DNA from: JABDGC01 sp964449835
GTDB taxonomy: Bacteria; Pseudomonadota; Gammaproteobacteria; DSM-16500
Reading direction: 5' to 3'
Length of the DNA: 64,000 nucleotides
Assembly (NCBI GenBank): GCA_964449835.1
Contig: CAYVBZ010000003.1
Coordinates: 1-64,000 of the forward strand
Shown here: in pieces, positions 62,947-64,000 of the stretch
Numbering within the stretch: position 1 is the first letter of the stretch
Layout: every line of letters begins with the position of its first letter
The notes under the pieces: model-generated
Seen by the model: only the letters and a program-made list of their open reading frames with translations
Database searches by the model: none
What the model was told of the DNA's origin: nothing
Translations under genes and position numbers: made by a program

Positions 62947-63057
62947 ATGCCTTACTTATTATTGCCCATTCTAATGCTCGCCCTGCTTACCAGCGCCTGC
63001 GGCCAATATGGCTCGCTGCATCTTCCTGAAAATCCGCCGGCGGAGAAAACCAAATGA
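62947..63057 (+). CDS. lptM: Small lipoprotein LptM/YifL type
   Basis: A 36-aa predicted lipoprotein with a hydrophobic signal and lipobox LLTSAC, then GQYGSLHLP, which matches LptM. LptM helps mature the LptD lipopolysaccharide translocon. Its TGA overlaps the dapF ATG (ATGA), matching the conserved lptM-dapF order. It is too short for most gene finders. Confidence 0.88.
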   Translation: MPYLLLPILMLALLTSACGQYGSLHLPENPPAEKTK

Positions 63058-63875
63058 ATACCCTGACCTTTTGTAAAATGCACGGCCTCGGCAATGATTT
63101 CATGTTGGTCAATGCGCTGCGCGAACCATTCACACTTAAAGCACCGCAAATCGCAAAGCTCGCAGACCGCAATCAAGGCGTGGGTTTCGATCAATTATTA
63201 GTGCTGCGCTCTTCCAACAAAGCCGACTTGTATTGCCAAATTTTCAACGCGGATGGCAGCGAAGCGGAACAATGCGGCAATGGCCTGCGCTGTGTGGCGC
63301 GGTTTATTCACGAAGAAAATATCCTGGCCAAAAAGGCGCTGACCATCGAAACCCCAGCAGGGTCCTTTCAATTGGAAATCAAAGATTACACGCAAATTCG
63401 AGTGGGCTTAGGCCCGCCGATAATGAAGCCCGAGGTAACGGTGAAACTCGGCGACCTTTCCGCAGCTTTAACCGTGTTGTCCTTGGGCAATCCGCATGCC
63501 ATTTACCGAGTGAGGTCCTGCCAGGAAATACCGGTGGGTACCTGGGGCGCAGTCATTGAAAAACACCCGGCCTTCCCTCAAGGCGTGAACGCTGGTTTTA
63601 TGGAAGTCTTGGACAGAAACGCCATCCGTCTTCGCACCTATGAGCGCGGCGCCGGTGAAACCCTCTCCTGCGGCTCAAACGCTTGTGCGGCCGTCATCGC
63701 CGGCATCACAAAAGGCTGGCTGGATTCACGCGTCGCAGTCACTCTAAGCCACGGCAAACTTGAAGTGGAATGGCTCGGTCAAGACCACCCCGTCTTCCTA
63801 ACAGGCCCCGCCGAACGGGTTTTCACCGGCATGATCGATATCCCCTTTCCTCCACAACGTGGAGGAAAGGGTTAG
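63054..63875 (+). CDS. dapF: Diaminopimelate epimerase
   Basis: Interconverts LL- and meso-diaminopimelate for lysine and peptidoglycan. The 273 aa have both catalytic cysteines: in EQCGNGLRC (near residue 73) and in ETLSCGSNACAA (near residue 209). GNDFMLVN and GFDQLLVL are standard. The last codons (PFPPQRGGKG) come from a REP-like hairpin that runs through the stop region, so the C-terminus may have been changed by repeat insertion. Confidence 0.96.
   Translation: MNTLTFCKMHGLGNDFMLVNALREPFTLKAPQIAKLADRNQGVGFDQLLVLRSSNKADLYCQIFNADGSEAEQCGNGLRCVARFIHEENILAKKALTIETPAGSFQLEIKDYTQIRVGLGPPIMKPEVTVKLGDLSAALTVLSLGNPHAIYRVRSCQEIPVGTWGAVIEKHPAFPQGVNAGFMEVLDRNAIRLRTYERGAGETLSCGSNACAAVIAGITKGWLDSRVAVTLSHGKLEVEWLGQDHPVFLTGPAERVFTGMIDIPFPPQRGGKG
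63843..63871. repeat. REP-like hairpin in the dapF 3' end
   Basis: Perfect 13-bp arms CCCTTTCCTCCAC (63843-63855) and GTGGAGGAAAGGG (63859-63871) with a 3-nt loop. It belongs to the same family as 10191-10221 and overlaps coding sequence. Confidence 0.75.
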
Positions 63876-63935
63876 GGAGAGGAGGTATTATATTCCCAGC
63901 TAGCTTTTAAAAACAAAAATGCGGAGTGTTGCTGC

Positions 63936-64000
63936 ATGGCTCTCAGCCAATTGCTTATCCATAACTTCAGAAACCTAGAACAAGCTGAACTGAAACCGCA
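63936..64000 (+). CDS. recF: RecF, DNA replication/repair protein (5' part only)
   Basis: The first 21 codons, ending at the window edge, read MALSQLLIHNFRNLEQAELK, matching the start of RecF (MxLxxLxIxxFRNL). GGAG lies upstream of the ATG. It begins 60 bp after dapF instead of following dnaN, so its usual dnaA-dnaN-recF context is broken here. The assignment rests on the N-terminus alone. Confidence 0.75.
   Translation, partial: MALSQLLIHNFRNLEQAELKP

Noticed and set aside
1..64000. tRNA or rRNA genes
   Set aside because: I looked through the intergenic regions for cloverleaf-type arms and conserved TPsiC motifs and found none; a covariance-model scan would be decisive.

Overview
The window looks like a chromosomal segment of a gammaproteobacterium. 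Coq7, the atpIBEFHAGDC operon, EpmA/EpmB/EF-P, LptM-DapF, Tgt, RdgC and FolC all fit that class. A eukaryote-like Ser/Thr kinase, two Fic proteins, a possible F-box-like protein, several toxin-antitoxin modules and a small protein of a type I associate with Legionella-like genomes point towards a host-associated Legionellales/Coxiellaceae-type lineage. That placement is inference from gene content; no rRNA is present.

Layout. (1) 1-12.3 kb: a two-partner secretion locus. A giant FHA-type exoprotein (minus strand, running off the left edge) diverges from its FhaC/ShlB-type outer-membrane transporter. (2) 12.35-14.52 kb: a 2.1-kb segment bounded by perfect 33-bp direct repeats, one lying on the 3' end of asnB. 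It holds two HicAB modules (one hicA broken by an amber codon), a truncated amine oxidase and a small membrane ORF. (3) 14.5-23.3 kb: asnB, rdgC, an M15 peptidase, a KAP NTPase, and the proC-yggT operon with two membrane proteins. Two near-identical 122-bp MITE-like elements lie here. (4) 23.27-31.57 kb: an AT-rich accessory island bracketed by a 25-bp near-perfect repeat. It carries an integrase remnant fused to a duplicated hydrolase fragment, a BrnTA module, a predicted secreted kinase, and a tightly coupled five-gene operon (MFS exporter, methyltransferase, alpha/beta hydrolase, winged-helix replication-initiator-like protein, opine-dehydrogenase-like enzyme). (5) 31-36.7 kb: a conserved small protein, two Fic proteins, Coq7 and an unknown protein with a possible F-box. 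(6) 36.8-48.7 kb: tgt, mgtC-like, a SUF Fe-S operon (sufR-B-C-D-S-U-A-T, grxD), and folate genes folB-folKP and folC. (7) 48.66-49.02 kb: an AT-rich intergenic region with a cluster of DnaA-box-like sites, a good oriC candidate, from which folC and the atp operon diverge. (8) 49-64 kb: the atp operon, a leucine-dehydrogenase-type gene, the EF-P modification set, two outer-membrane beta-barrels, pgi, lptM-dapF and the start of recF.

The most unusual material is the five-gene operon at 26.6-31.0 kb, which may make and export a modified opine-type metabolite, and the repeat-bounded toxin-antitoxin segment beside asnB. Short palindromic repeats of several families are scattered through the intergenic regions. 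I see no tRNA, rRNA or CRISPR array.
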